From contig SMMW01000540.1 of the NCBI GenBank assembly GCA_004794655.1, forward strand, positions 372,001 to 436,000: a DNA stretch of 64,000 nt, written 5' to 3'. A model generated the notes under the pieces. The model worked only from the letters and a program-made list of their open reading frames with translations. It had not been told where the DNA came from and searched no databases. Each line of letters starts with the position of its first letter. Position 1 is the stretch's first letter. Below, one piece after another: positions 15,101 to 55,019 of the stretch. A program made the position numbers and the translations under genes. The stretch comes from Marisa cornuarietis. Taxonomy: Eukaryota > Mollusca > Gastropoda > Architaenioglossa > Ampullariidae.

Positions 15101-18100
15101 ACAATGGAGTGATATAAAGCTCTCTACCTAAATTTATTTTTTGAAAAGGGGAAAAATTCGTCTGTTTTCTGACTAAAACACTTTAAGTGTCGAGCAAATT
15201 TTCTACTAATCTAAAATTGTTTCTAGTGTGTTATGTGTTATGCATTACATTGAAATGTGAATAAATTCCAACCAACTAAAGTATTATTAATAAGACGATT
15301 ATACTTTGTTTGGTTGTAAGTTGTACATTTTACACCTCAATATTCCTACACTCAACGGAAAACTGTGACTACTAACATCAAATGCTATCTGCATGAAGCG
15401 AGGTTCTTTCCCACAAGAGTCCAGCCCCGCTGTGGAGGACACACGAAGCTCTACTAGGCCTTTAACAGGCTGTCCAAACGTGTAGCTGAAAACAATACAA
15501 CTCTGTTTGTCCAAGCGGGTTATTATGCAGCTCACACAGAGGTTTCTCGTGTAAGAAAGAAAGAATGAATTAGCATTAAGCCGAGCAACCATTTGTTTCA
15601 AAGAACTATTTTCACCCGTGTCAGAACAATCTTGCTTGTACCCGTTCGTAAGAGATTTATTTACATTAAAACAGTCCTTGAAGGGGTGTTAATTAGCATC
15701 ATCAGTAAATATTTAATTTAATGATCCTGACATAACGTTTCGTTACCGTTTGATTTTGTCCAGCATTTCACAGTTTTTGTGTTTATCCTGTCTTCATGTC
15801 TTAGGTGCAGTAAGAAGTAGGTGCCACTCATTTGAGCAACATGCTTTCATATGAAAGACTTCGATCTTTGCGCGCTTGAAAATATTTTTAAACTAACCGA
15901 TTAATGATAAAAGAAAAACTTCAGTCCACCGTTTGCCTCTGATCGATGCTGTTCGTTTATTCAGACGAATGTTTTATCTGAAGATCGTATCGCCGACATC
16001 AACGTCGTCTGTGAAGACTTACGTGGCCTTGACCGAGCCCTTGAGGTCTTCATCCGTAGTCAGCACGTAGGTCGGTACGTCCACAGTCACTTCAAACCTC
16101 GGCAAGTCTGAAACACAGTCACACAGGTGTTAGTGTTTACCTGTCTACAACTCTGTATATACATATTCCGGTCGTTGATTACTTTACTTTAAGCACACTT
16201 TCTCCCTTTTGCGTATCTGCAATCTAGTTTCTAACATACACCCTTAAACTAACATGCTTAAAACTATTTCAAACATGTTCAGGTATAGACAATTCGCTCT
16301 AATATTTGTCTCCATAACTAACTTTTAAGTGAGACACGACTGTTAAGGACAAAAAATATGGGTGGAAGAACATCTGATTAGCGATAAATTTTGGAAGGAG
16401 AAAAAAAGAAAGATAAGCTTTACTTTCAACTGACTTTGAAAATGAATTTTTTATTTCTAATGTGTTTATTACTGTCACTCGTACTCACTGTATTCTTGCA
16501 CTGTGAAAGTTTTGGAGTAGTAGTCTGTACGTGTGGTTGTCTGAAAAAGTTCGTTGATGCAATTACAACCCAATATATCAAACTAATACTAGTTAAAAGA
16601 ACAGGAATTAAGCAAAGAAAACAAGCACGAATAAATTCAGAAAGAATAAAAGAAAAATATGGAAGGAAATAATTATAAAATACATATACTTAAGTCGATA
16701 ACTTTTGCTCTCCCGATAAGTAAAACTTTAAGGACTACGCCCGTGCCAACAACTCGCACAAAATGTTCTGTTACATACTTCGAACAAACTGATTAGTAGC
16801 AATATTTCCTTATTATATTCTTAAAATTGTTAAGATCATTGACAGCAAGTTTATGGTTTTATAAATTGTTAATCCCTTTCCTCTCAGGTATTATAAATTC
16901 TATTCTGCACATACCTGAATTCCGACTGAAATAGTCCAGTCTCCAAAGAGAGGTTTGTCAGCTAACACCAGACTTCCTTCCACTACACCTTGTCTCCCTG
17001 ATGCTTCCGACAGTCGTTGAATTTTGTTTCCGTTAGGATCCTGTCGATATAAATATTGTTATAACAACCTTACAGTAGACTAACACTCAGGTTGTCGAAG
17101 AGTATTTCTATGAAAAATAAAGAGTAATATTTTATATGAGGTCAATGTTTAGCTCATCAACCATAGACAGACCTTTTACCTTCCAGTTACCTGGGGGAGG
17201 AATAGGTCGTTCGTTATTCACATTTAAAACGAAATGAGACTATATACTGTCAGACAAATACAGTGGCTGTCAGATTTCTGTTTTAAACCAAGACACAATG
17301 ACTGATGATCAGACTACTGTCAATATTATTGTCATTCTGCTAACTTTATTATCCATTATAAGTAAACTTGTTTGAATCATACCCGAATCTCGATCTGAAA
17401 TGTTCCTGTGTACATCTTTAGGTCTGGATAAACTGCAAACACCCTGTAGTGAACTGTAAACAAAAAATCTCTGTTTTATTATCTAAGCATTGTCTTCTGC
17501 ATAAAAAGTCTAAAAGTAAACTTGAGAATATTCATGTATAATAACATTAACTATAGCAAAATATTAACAACCATTAAAACAACGTGATATAATATGTACT
17601 TATGTATAATTGTGTCGACTGTGATATTTTTATTGAAAGTCTTTTTAACGAGTCTCCTATGGGTCATAAACGTTTTGTTTCTCAAACAAAATAATTTAAA
17701 TAAATATACTGAAAGTGTAAGAAATGAAGCCCTGACTAACCAATTTGCCCTGGCTTATAAATAGCCTTGTCTGTTTGTATTAGGATGGTGGTGACATCCT
17801 CAATGACGGTGAGGTAGTTGTAGAGGTAGTATTTAGTAGCATGAACCTCTGGGTCTTCACCCGTGTTTAAAAATGTGCAGTTGTCACAACCAACCTCCCA
17901 AGTGTAATAGTTGTTTGGGATCAGGTTGGAAGGGATCTGACACAGAAAGAAATATCAACTGCAAACACTTAAATGTCTAATTTCTTTTTTCTCCTTTTTC
18001 TTCGTTTTTTTTGTATGTTTGTTTCTTTCTTTCGTTTATACGTCAATGTTCTTAAAGCTGGGAAAAAACTGAACCATTGGATGAAAATTAATTATAAATG

Positions 18101-20656
18101 ATTTTAAAGCTCCCCTAGGCTGCAATATTTTTCTAAATAATTAAGTTGAGCTCAGAACAACGTAGTATGTGGCAAACTCTTAGATAATCATCTTCTACAG
18201 CTGTCGAGAAATAAACTTAAAATGGTAAGTAGACATAACCGAGATATTATACAATCCATGAACACCCTTAGTTAACATGTAGTCTCACCCCTACCATTGA
18301 CTGACATAAGCACATGCCGGTGACCACATGATGTTTCCCCCTTTTATTATGTGTGGATCTAAATTTTGAGAAAAGAAGACGATTACCTTGTTGGCCATGA
18401 GATAGCCTTAGTTGCTGACTTGGCATAAAACAACAATCAACTAAGTAAGTTGCCAAATAGCATCTTGAAATGAGGTTAAATAAAATCCGATTTTGAAAAA
18501 AAAAATCATCTCAGGTAGATTTTTTTTTTAAATTACTATAAAAAATTTATAAGAATTATAATAAATGATCCTATTTATTTATAAGCATATGGAAATATCA
18601 ACTTACGGGCAAATCTAGCAATCCAGACTGACCTGAAAATATTTTAAAACACATCATCATCATCATCATCTGCTTTATGCTGTAGCTGCTGGGTATAATG
18701 TATATAAATGAAGTTGCTTGTGAAATGAAAACACGTTTCACTGCAAACCGCTATAGAAACTATTTGATTTTAAAACTCTTTATGGCATCACTAGGGCCAA
18801 CATTCATTCGTTGTTGTGATAAAGAAAACATTATTTCGACATAAACTTTCAATTTGCAGTCACATCACATTTCACGCGATAAAAATCTTGCGAGTTAATT
18901 AATGTATCATAAACATGGCTGTATTTTAATTTCTCATTTTTAAAACTTGTTCACGTCTTCACCTTTGACAAATGAACCGGATGTTGTCACAACTGTAGGA
19001 TACACGTATTTCCCGGATGGACTGTCGTAAATTCTCGAATAAATTCGAGCTTGTAGCCTGACTGGCTCGTCCATGAACGACTCAAACATCAGCGTGAAAT
19101 TAAACCCCGGGATAGCTCTCTTTGGAGCTGTCAACAGATACTTTCCACTGAAATACAGGAAACAACAACATGTGTTACAAAGTGAAATGATGATGATGTA
19201 CATGACATTTTCCGTTTCTGCTCTGTTCTGAGTAAGAAATGGTTTAGAAAAGTCTAGTGGTCTGGAAAACTTTTTCTAATAAAAAGTCATGACACTGGTC
19301 AATACTCAGCACAAAATGTTGTTTTCTCAAATGTGGGTAATTGTCCCTTCCATACTGTAGGTTTATGTCTAAAAACATTACTATACACAGAAAGAGGCCA
19401 ACAACACAAACGTCACAACTGTTCAAATGTTGTCAAGGCCAAGATTTTTTGTCATAAATATGTTAATTAAATGTATCTGCGGACAAAAGTGACATGAGTT
19501 GTTTCCCATGTTCTGGAAACCGTTTGTAGACGTCTATCTCGAGAATCAAATGAGGGAACCAGATTTTGAGAAATAAAATTTACGTCAATAGAAATGACAA
19601 ACGTCCAGTCATCAGAAAAACTTTCTGTACCCACTACACCTTTAACAGCAGCATAATTTCTAAGAACAGAGATTAGTAGCGGAACAGGAAATGCACGAAA
19701 TTGTGGGTTTTACCCCTCTAGACCTTTAAGGTAAAAATTGACTCTGATGAATGTGATGTGAGCTAAGATGTACGAAGAACAGTTCGTGATTTTATCCAGT
19801 CATTTGAAAAAAAAAACAACATTGCACCCCACTAGGCCTTTAAGCCGGGCGCTGACTTTGTATGCGATGTGAAGTGAATAAGATGACACCCTTGGCTCGC
19901 TGTGTCACATTAACTTTGTCACATTATGTCAAGCTGTGTGAGGGGAGTCAACTAGACAAATACCTGTGTGTTATTGTCTTGTGTCTGTGTGTTATTCAAC
20001 AGACCACGCTAACTGCCTGAGGCTGGTTTCACTGGGTGGAGTAATTATGACAAACTCAAGCCTTAGTTTCCTGGTGGGCACTATCATGATAATACACAAT
20101 TTTGCGCAAGCGGAAAAGATGTTCATCACTTTCTTTTAGAACAGATTTCGACGAATCAAACTGACCCGGACGAGAGTAAGCTACCAATAGAACAACTGTT
20201 TTGTAAAAAAAAACCCTGATACTTGACCAAGCGTTTAACTGCTTTGCTTGGAAGTCCCACGCGCAATATTTTTGCCAAAGGTAAAATCACCTCAACTGAT
20301 TTTATGCCCCCTTAAAAAGCAACATCTGTTAGGTGGCGGAAATGGTTATTATTATTATGCATCCTACCTGGTTGTGATTAAAAAAAACATGAGGGGAAAA
20401 ACCTGCCACACCTCTAGGACTTAGCTGCAGGCTTCTAAATAATGTATGAGTATTAAGGCCACAAACTGACAGTTGGGTGACAAAGATAAAATTGCGCTAG
20501 CAAACAGAAGGTCTGCAAAGCTAGCAAATATATTTATTACTAAATGTGGACAAAGAAAGAGGAAAGCATATTAGTGAGAGAGGGCGAAGAGAATAGGAAA
20601 AATAAAAGCAGGGAATGAACGATAAATCGCAATGTTGATGCTAATGAAATTAAAAT

Positions 20657-20696
<40 letters not shown>

Positions 20697-20864
20697 AATG
20701 CAGTCTTACCTCCTGTATGTCTGCCCGGTGCTGCCAGAATCTCCGATCGTCCTATCAAGTAGATAGGGTGCTGTGGTGTAGGGATTTGGAGGAAGATATG
20801 ACAATGGTGCAAACTTTTGGCTCCAGGCCGGTGCCATCAAAGCACAGACCAGCAGCAAAATCAT
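683..20864 (-). CDS. TEP gene A: thioester-containing protein (A2M/CD109 superfamily), 5' part, 3' end outside window
   Basis: Likely a secreted innate-immune or protease-trapping protein that binds targets through an internal thioester. Exons in transcript order: 20710-20864, 18963-19147, 18607-18632, 17741-17936, 17383-17453, 16915-17040, 16489-16540, 16023-16107, 15377-15485, 14937-15017, 14643-14786, 13654-13878, 12908-13006, 12379-12441, 10065-10256, 9761-9910, 9435-9536, 9169-9238, small exons 8197-8217, 7840-7875, 7150-7182, 6900-6920, 6109-6132, then 5369-5519, 4713-4830, 4267-4380, 3720-3821, 3184-3312, 2659-2803, 2333-2509, 2142-2223, 1427-1583, 683-763. They sum to 3,522 nt, exactly 1,174 codons with no stop. 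Seen: signal peptide, IQTDKAIYKPGQ, FPETWLW, GCGEQ. About 350 further codons (end of the thioester domain and receptor-binding domain) are expected left of base 1 by comparison with gene B. Boundaries come from GT/AG sites and conserved phase; transcripts were not available. Confidence 0.93.
2333..2509 (-). CDS. Gene A thioester exon (GCGEQ)
   Basis: Encodes [11 protein letters not shown]; the Cys and Gln codons (within 2439-2453) form the internal thioester. The 177-nt exon is preceded by the CUB-type exon 2659-2803 and joins to 2142-2223 through a split glycine codon, giving YLLETG-YQRQL, the classic start of the thioester domain helices. Length and phase equal those in B and C. Confidence 0.95.
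3184..5519 (-). CDS. Gene A exons for end of bait region and MG7
   Basis: Exons 5369-5519, 4713-4830, 4267-4380, 3720-3821, 3184-3312. The first starts with serine-rich, divergent sequence and ends in the family motif LFPETWLWLN. Exon 4267-4380 has FRSFFVSLTLPTSVIRGEYV, the conserved start of the A2M domain after the bait. Exon 3184-3312 is nearly base-identical in genes A, B and C. Its donor is a weak GAG|gtc site in all three. Confidence 0.92.
3565..3700 (+). mobile_element. SINE with molluscan-type 3' tail, gene A intron
   Basis: Box-B-like GGGTTCAGTTCTC near 3,579, ending CCGTGATATAGTCTTAGTTG and CTGGCTCGGCGTAAAATACC. The tail is shared with 18,393-18,440. Confidence 0.55.
6109..6132 (-). 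CDS. Gene A bait microexon 5 (24 nt)
   Basis: Acceptor ttttag, donor gtaagt. Encodes IAAYEKR plus split codons, phase 1 on both sides. Joined directly to exon 9169-9238 it would create a TGA codon (T+GA), so it should only be used behind another microexon. Confidence 0.65.
6900..6920 (-). CDS. Gene A bait microexon 4 (21 nt)
   Basis: Acceptor tttcag, donor gtaaga. Encodes GSVLPK plus split codons, phase 1 at both ends. Gene B has a 21-nt exon in the matching position (37945-37965) with a different peptide, FIVEAR. Confidence 0.68.
7150..7182 (-). CDS. Gene A bait microexon 3 (33 nt)
   Basis: Acceptor ttgcag, donor gtgagt. Encodes FYPTRRSYA plus ends, phase 1 on both sides. It contains a dibasic RR, a plausible protease target. 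No intact counterpart was found in gene B; a decayed candidate is at 38744-38773. Confidence 0.7.
7671..7800. repeat. Tandem repeat of about 60 bp, 2.3 copies
   Basis: CTGTTTATTGTAATGTACAA and the following ATGTATGATATAAAC..CTACTAGTTTAG occur twice, and a third copy starts. Located between bait microexons 2 and 3 of gene A. Confidence 0.8.
7840..7875 (-). CDS. Gene A bait microexon 2 (36 nt)
   Basis: Acceptor ttgcag, donor gtaagt. It encodes VPMPVRPKIEN plus split codons, phase 1 at both ends. Gene B has a 36-nt partner at 39245-39280 (VPIAKQPERND). The shared start VP and equal length, with divergence afterwards, suggest a homologous but fast-changing bait segment containing basic residues that trypsin-like proteases could cut. 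Confidence 0.78.
8197..8217 (-). CDS. Gene A bait microexon 1 (21 nt)
   Basis: Bounded by an acceptor ending tttcag and the donor gtaagt. It adds seven codons (DPSVAG plus a split codon) and both ends cut a codon after its first base, so inclusion or skipping leaves the frame unchanged. A close counterpart of the same length exists in gene B at 39841-39861 (DPSMYG), which supports it as real. Confidence 0.8.
8719..8956. repeat. CA microsatellites, gene A bait intron
   Basis: CA runs at 8,719-8,803 and 8,918-8,956 around the foldback element. On the transcript these are UG tracts, between exon 9169-9238 and bait microexon 1. Confidence 0.95.
8806..8916. repeat. Foldback or MITE-like element inside a CA repeat
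   Basis: CCGGTCTATTCGACTAGGG at the left is answered by CCCTAGTCGAAACGACCGG at the right, imperfect inverted repeats about 90 bases apart. CGACTA/TCGTCTA units repeat inside. CA runs lie on both sides. Confidence 0.55.
9073..9110. repeat. TCTG microsatellite
   Basis: About nine TCTG units in the intron after exon 9169-9238 of gene A. A similar run is at 20,656-20,694. Confidence 0.95.
9169..14786 (-). CDS. Gene A exons for MG4-MG6 and start of bait region
   Basis: Eight exons: 14643-14786, 13654-13878, 12908-13006, 12379-12441, 10065-10256, 9761-9910, 9435-9536, 9169-9238. Recognisable family motifs are FKPGLPFSVF at the end of the first, RGIVYESKTV after SGQTARVQARATETIG, and TVYLLAVDQSALLLKTGNDV in 9761-9910, which is the conserved block just before the bait loop in A2M proteins. 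Exon 9169-9238 is the last constant exon before the small-exon cluster and ends after the first base of a codon. The intron at 10,257-12,378 carries a LINE fragment. Confidence 0.92.
10918..11419 (-). mobile_element. 3' fragment of the same L2/CR1-type LINE in gene A intron
   Basis: Reverse complement of the 3' end of the element at 27,830-30,204: the end of the RT reading frame, the untranslated region, and the GCGCTATAAAAATCTTCAC tail with TTATT-type repeats at the left end. The match ends abruptly near 11,419, a typical 5' truncation. It is inserted in the gene A sense direction. Confidence 0.88.
14150..14453 (+). repeat. LINE-tail-like repeat ending in TTC/TTA/GTA repeats, gene A intron
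   Basis: T-rich sequence ending GAGAGCGTGTTC then TATGTGCTCTATAAAC, followed by compound microsatellite. It resembles 23,380-23,565 over about 180 bases and has the arrangement of a LINE 3' end (hairpin-like end, TATAAA, short repeats). Confidence 0.5.
14937..19147 (-). CDS. Gene A exons for macroglobulin domains MG1-MG3
   Basis: Nine exons, 18963-19147 to 14937-15017. They encode the N-terminal macroglobulin repeats of the superfamily. The run TDKAIYKPGQIVHYRVFAVY (split over 17741-17936 and 17383-17453) is the hallmark of the A2M_N/MG2 domain. DPNGNKIQRL follows in 16915-17040, and YTFGQPVKG in 15377-15485 is the usual MG3 motif. A 26-nt exon (18607-18632) is kept in frame. Exons 17383-17453, 16023-16107 and 15377-15485 are almost identical in base sequence to their gene B partners, unlike the introns. 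Confidence 0.92.
18290..18440 (+). mobile_element. Degraded SINE sharing the tail of the 3.6-kb copy
   Basis: Ends GAGATAGCCTTAGTTGCTGA, CTTGGCATAAAAC, close to the end of the element at 3,565-3,700. The head is poorly preserved. Confidence 0.45.
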
Positions 20865-20872
20865 TTTCTAGT
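20710..20872 (-). CDS. Gene A exon with start codon and signal peptide
   Basis: The ATG is at 20864-20862, eight bases after an acceptor (ctacacag) that ends the leader intron. The exon encodes 51 residues plus two bases. The first 15 or so, MILLLVCALMAPAWS, form a typical signal peptide with cleavage likely before QKF. The coding length (155 nt) is identical to the matching exon of gene B. The donor is a good gtaag site and the split codon joins to the next exon as serine. Confidence 0.9.
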
Positions 20873-21541
20873 CTGTGTAGGCAGTGCAACATGCAAAATC
20901 CTTGACAACAGCAATAATTTTCATAGAAAGTCGTTTTCAACCTATAGGAAAGAAGAGGAGATTACCCCAAACCTAGCAAATCTTGATCTTGATTGACTAT
21001 TATGGAGTAAAAAGCTAGGTAGCTCTGCCGATCTCAGAAAAATGTCTGTGGAAATATAAGATACCCCGACTATTTGATAAACGTCCTGACATTCTGTCCA
21101 CAATCTCTTTTACTGAACCATGTTTATCATTTTTCAGAAGTTCATCAGGGCCTTGTATTTTAACTACCAGCAACACAAACTTTAGTGTTCATATGAAGAT
21201 TGTGGTATTCTGAAATACTTTAAAAATACTTTTTATAGTTGCAAAAAAAAAAAAATAATAAACACATTTCATACATTCTAAAGGCTATCAATTTTGAAGG
21301 AAAATTTCAGTGAAAGGCACAAATCTGATTTTTTAATGTTCTGTCTCGACAAAATTTAAATTTGTTATATTTATTATGAATTTTCAAGATTTCTTCACAA
21401 TTCTAGTCTTGTTTCAGACATCATTACATTTTTGACCGCAATTATCAGGGCTAATCGTAAGAAAACTCTTAAGTTTTAAGCCACACAGATGACTTTGTAC
21501 AAACCCACAGAATCATCAGATAACAATTATGTTTGTCATAC

Positions 21542-21710
21542 CTGCTCGTCGGTCTCCACTGACCAGCAACAGTCTTACAATCTACCCGAGACTTGGCAAC
21601 GACAGAAATCAGCTAAGCTTCTGACCCCACACTAGCGCTTGGTCGTCTACCTGTATGACCTGACCTGCCTTCAGGTAAACAGTCAAATACCTGCCGGATC
21701 TCTGTGTATG
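21542..21710 (-). promoter_or_regulatory. Gene A leader exon and promoter region
   Basis: A donor (GAGCAG|gtatga) at 21542 pairs with the acceptor in front of the start codon, implying a non-coding first exon of roughly 170 nt. The sequence aligns with the matching region of gene B (54,668-54,830), including a shared GGTC-TACCTG..GACCTGACC-like stretch seen on the plus strand. A weak TATA-like site (TTTATT on the minus strand) lies near 21,721. The start point is an estimate. Confidence 0.5.
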
Positions 21711-21879
21711 TGACACAGACAATAAAGATGTCCTTAAAAAAAATCACGGAAACCCTCCATATCCTCCTCCTCCTGCGTACCAGGTGTCATCATTCACCCT
21801 CACATTTGGAGACGACAGAAAAAAGGTCAGGGTCGTGTTTTATGAGCCTGAAACAGTTAGAGGTTGGCTTTCATCGTCT

Positions 21880-21945
21880 GTCCTTTACTCCTCCACTCGC
21901 CAAGCCTCCAGACAGACCAGACAAGGAGCTTCTTCTCAGGTAAGC
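21880..21945. promoter_or_regulatory. Conserved block upstream of gene A, with a plus-strand splice donor
   Basis: The plus strand has CGCCAAGCCTCC, AGCTTCTT and TCAGGTAAG, in the same order as upstream of gene B (about 54,950-55,008). It lies about 150-250 bases upstream of the predicted gene start. It may be a promoter element or the first exon of a divergent transcript. Confidence 0.4.
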
Positions 21946-22603
21946 TGCTTACCTGACTACTGATATTTTTTATAAGAACTATAGGAACTGACAATTCCAT
22001 TTTCAGATTTCAGAAAAATAATTATCGTGTAGCTTCTTATAAGTAATTTATTTGCGTGAGTTGAAATATTAAAAAAAATATTCTAACCAATTCTGTTTCC
22101 AGTTTTCCGGTAAATGTGATGTATTCCACTAGTCGCTTTATCTCAGTGAGCGATGTGACATCGTTTTTTGGTGAAGATGTGACAAAAATTTACTGGTCTT
22201 CATTTTTAACTCTTAGTAAAACCTATAAAAGCCCACAGTCAGGTAGGTGTGGTAAGTGGGCCGAGAGCATTTTTACCTCAGTGGTCCATGTCCATTGCAA
22301 ACTTTGGAAGAGAAAGGGTTAGATTCACACATCTTCAGAATGATATCGGCAGATAGACACGCATTTATATCTTCTTTTCAAACTGATAAAAGTGTTCTTC
22401 GGAAAATGTGAGGACAATCAGCGCTTTTGACATCGCGTGCACTGTGTGTGTGTGTGTGTGTGTGTGAATGGGAAAAGGAATTCAAATGCATAACCAATTA
22501 AGTCTGGGAGACTTTAACAAAACTGTTGCTCCGTGGGAGGCCTCACTACCACTGGGCTATCCTAGGATGATGACAGATGCCGAGTTTTTTGTTGATTATT
22601 ATC

Positions 22604-22700
22604 TCTGTCAAACTTTGTATTGATTATTATCTGTCAAGATTTATGTTGATTATTATCTGTCAAGATTTATGTTGATTATTATCTCTGTCAAGCTTTATGC
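22604..22700. repeat. Minisatellite of about 32 bp
   Basis: Units of GTTGATTATTATCTCTGTCA followed by AGATTTAT-like sequence, three to four copies with small changes. Confidence 0.8.
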
Positions 22701-23379
22701 AAGTATTAACTTACCTCCAGTTTCATAAGGATTTGTATTTATGCCAGCTTTACTTACTACTCGGTCATAATTATTTAGGGCTGGTATTTATGTCAAGCTT
22801 TTTATCATTGGTACTTATTCAGCTTAGTCAAGATTTGTATTCATGTCAAAATAATTAAGGATGTTTACTTAATTCAAGATTAAGCAGAAATTCGTGATTT
22901 GTGCACCACTTACACTGTCAGGCTTCTGTAGCAAACCTCGCTCACTGTCAGTTAATTTGTACTCAGTGGATACCAGGCCTGGTTTATGTTTTTAACCAAG
23001 AAGAGTTACAGGCTGTGGCTAATTAGCTCCCTTTGTTTTGGCGAATGTATTGTAGACAGAGTATGTTTACAGAGACCTCGGTCTGATAACTGATTGTGCC
23101 CTTATGATATTCGTCACTTTTTTGAAAAGACAGTAGACTGCACATTGTAAGTGGACACACACACACACACACACACACATCCCTCCAAATACACACAAAT
23201 CTAATATGCTTACTTAATACCTCTTACTTTTGCTTTTAGTCGCTATATTTGCATTAACTAATGAAAAAATATATCTGGTCCATTAGCATTACTATGTACA
23301 CCAATTAACATGAGGTTGTCAATAGGTTGTCTGATTATAGTTTATTGACTTGTCCGCCTGCTCGTCTTCCTCTGCAGAT

Positions 23380-23565
23380 TTATGGATCTCTTCATCTTTA
23401 CTGTGTGTTACGTGATTCCTTTATGTATCCTCTATATGTTTGTATTTCATGACATGTCTGCACGGTTGTTTCTCCTTCCTTCCTCCACATTCTGTCCATG
23501 TTTCTGAGAGCAAGCTCCTTCGTGAGCCTGATCATGCGATGTATAAATCACAATTTCTTGTTCTC
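23380..23565 (+). repeat. LINE-tail-like repeat related to 14,150-14,453
   Basis: Shares GTTGTTTCTC, CATTCTGTCCAT, GAGAGC and a GCGATGTATAAATCAC end with the copy in gene A. It has no coding part, and lies in the A/B spacer. Confidence 0.45.
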
Positions 23566-24442
23566 TCCTTTGACTGAGTGAATCTTTTCATCGGATTTTT
23601 TTGTGGTGTCTGTCTCTCCTTTTCTATTTATTTCTTTACTTGTCGGTCATTATCTGCCAGCATTTGTTTGTCTGTTTCCGGTTTTCTCTGTGCCTTTGTT
23701 AGTCTCCCTCCTTCACACTGTGTGTCTGTCCTTATGTAGTCCAAGTGAGGCCTTTCTTCACATCACATTCCGTTGCTGTAACAAATAGTCCCACCCGGAA
23801 GTCGCGTGCGGAATTTTAATTCAATGTTGATATTTACTCGGAGACCCTGTTGATATTTACTCGGATACCCTGCCAGTCATATGTCAGCTGCTGACATCCG
23901 GGAAAAGAGACCCGGATCGGGGAGGAGTTCAAGGAGTGCGAATATATTCCAGTCCTGGGATCGGCTTGTTTTCTCTCAACTTAGTTACGTGCCCAACGAC
24001 CTTTCAACTGGACTGGGTGGTTGTCGCGTGCGTTCCCTCCAAATAAAGTAAATGATTTGTCTTTCAACTTTTTGAACTCGGAGCAGAGTGTGAGTCACCA
24101 ACGAGGAGTGGCCACGTTGCCGGAGACGTTTTGTGTGTGACGTCTGGATTCTTGTTCATAATTTCCTGGGTTCTGGTTCGCGTCCCGTCTAGGGCCCCAC
24201 GTATTCCATACAATATCTGCTTACATTGCTACCCGTCGTTGGTTTCTTCAAGTTCTGTGGTATTTTCACTCCTTGTTCATTATAGTCTACGTAAACACAA
24301 GGCGACAGTTAGTCTTCAACTGACCGCCTACGTGTTACTCTTGGTCAGCTCAATGTATCGTTAGGTTTTAAGATGACAAACGTCTTAACATGTAAGTTCC
24401 AGTCGCAACACCACAATCAAGGAAACCGTGTCACGTCACTGG

Positions 24443-24448
24443 TTTATT
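24443..24448 (-). terminator. Probable poly(A) signal of gene B
   Basis: AATAAA on the minus strand, about 150 bases after the stop codon of gene B. Confidence 0.5.
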
Positions 24449-24594
24449 TAAACTGTCAGCCATTATGAATAGACTGATAAACGGGACAGGATTTGAAAAC
24501 GAATCCAAGCAATCCAAACCATCATGACTTTGATGCTAAGCGGCTAGAATGTGAAAACTTTTTTAGTAGTACTTCCGGCATACGTCACAGCCAT

Positions 24595-54035
<29,441 letters not shown>

Positions 54036-54104
54036 CGTCAGGTCTGTGGAGGCAGAGTAACAAGTCCTCCATTAAATTCTCTAATTAATACCGAAATGAA
54101 GAGT

Positions 54105-54105
<1 letters not shown>

Positions 54106-54146
<41 letters not shown>
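54106..54146. repeat. TAA microsatellite
   Basis: About 13 TAA units in the leader intron of gene B, just upstream of the signal-peptide exon. Confidence 0.95.
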
Positions 54147-54147
<1 letters not shown>

Positions 54148-54667
54148 TGCACAAAAACATTTTTGCTCTTTTGCATTAAAAGGAAGAATATATGTACATA
54201 TCATATGCACAATTCGTTTGACTTAAATTGTATCAAATATTTACAGAAAAACATCAGGTAAGGACAATTTTAACTGCCAGAAAAAATAGTAAGTGTAGTG
54301 TTAACGGTATTTACAGTTTCTAAGATATTGTAACTACTATTTTATGGTTTAAAAGAAGATAAAAACATTTGAACTTTAACTAACTACAACTTTACAGATC
54401 GTAGGTTGTAGACTTTACCAATTTTCATGAAATGTTTTCAGTGAAATGTAAATGGCGGGGAAGAAGTTTTTAAGAGATTAAATTTTTCATATTGTTCCTG
54501 AATATTTTTATATTCTTGAATGGCATATTAGGTTTTTTCAGGATATTATTCATAATTACTTATTCTAATTTTTGATATTTGTCATATCGTAAGTAAAGTA
54601 TTGCTTAAGTCATAGATTAATAAGAACCTAAAGCAGCAACGGGTAGATTTATGCTTATCATACTTAC

Positions 54668-54822
54668 AAGTTGGCTTCCCCCCGATCAGCAGCTCTCTTC
54701 CTATTCTACCTGAATGTTGGTAAAGATGAAGATCAATTAAACTTTCTCTCCCGTCCAAGCGATTGGTCTTCCACCTGAGTGACGTCACCTGACCACATAA
54801 ACAACACTTACTTGCTGAATGA
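54668..54822 (-). promoter_or_regulatory. Gene B leader (5' UTR) exon
   Basis: The donor CCAACTT|gtaagtatga at 54668 pairs with the acceptor before the start codon (54043), so this is a non-coding first exon. The 5' end is estimated from the TATA box about 30 bases upstream. Similar sequence and the same arrangement precede gene A. Confidence 0.55.
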
Positions 54823-54846
54823 TTGTGTACTCAGTTCACACCCTTT

Positions 54847-54856
54847 GTATATATTC
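54847..54856 (-). promoter_or_regulatory. TATA box of gene B
   Basis: Reads AATATATACA on the minus strand, placed about 25-35 bases ahead of the predicted leader exon. Confidence 0.5.
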
Positions 54857-54949
54857 CCACCTGCTTATTTACTTGCAGGTGACTTCTGCCATGTTCGTCG
54901 TAATGAGTCTGTAATCAGCTAGGGCCTGGCTGCTTTCTTCCTTCCTTCA

Positions 54950-55008
54950 CACGCCAAGCCTCCCTCGAGACGAAACACTCGCGTCGAGTAGCTTCTTAGT
55001 TCAGGTAA
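54950..55008. promoter_or_regulatory. Conserved block upstream of gene B, with a plus-strand splice donor
   Basis: Plus-strand CGCCAAGCCTCC, AGCTTCTT and TTCAGGTAAG match the block at 21,880-21,945 upstream of gene A. Surrounding sequence is much less alike, so selection on this block is plausible. Confidence 0.4.
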
Positions 55009-55019
55009 GTGGCTTGTTT

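Larger units (their letters stand above)
21946..24442. other. Intergenic spacer between genes A and B
   Basis: No coding region is supported. It holds a short minisatellite (22,604-22,700), TG and CA runs (22,447-22,466, 23,157-23,180), a repeat related to 14,150-14,400 (23,380-23,565), and an LTR-like stretch near 23,800-24,130 with a 24-bp direct repeat. Confidence 0.6.
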
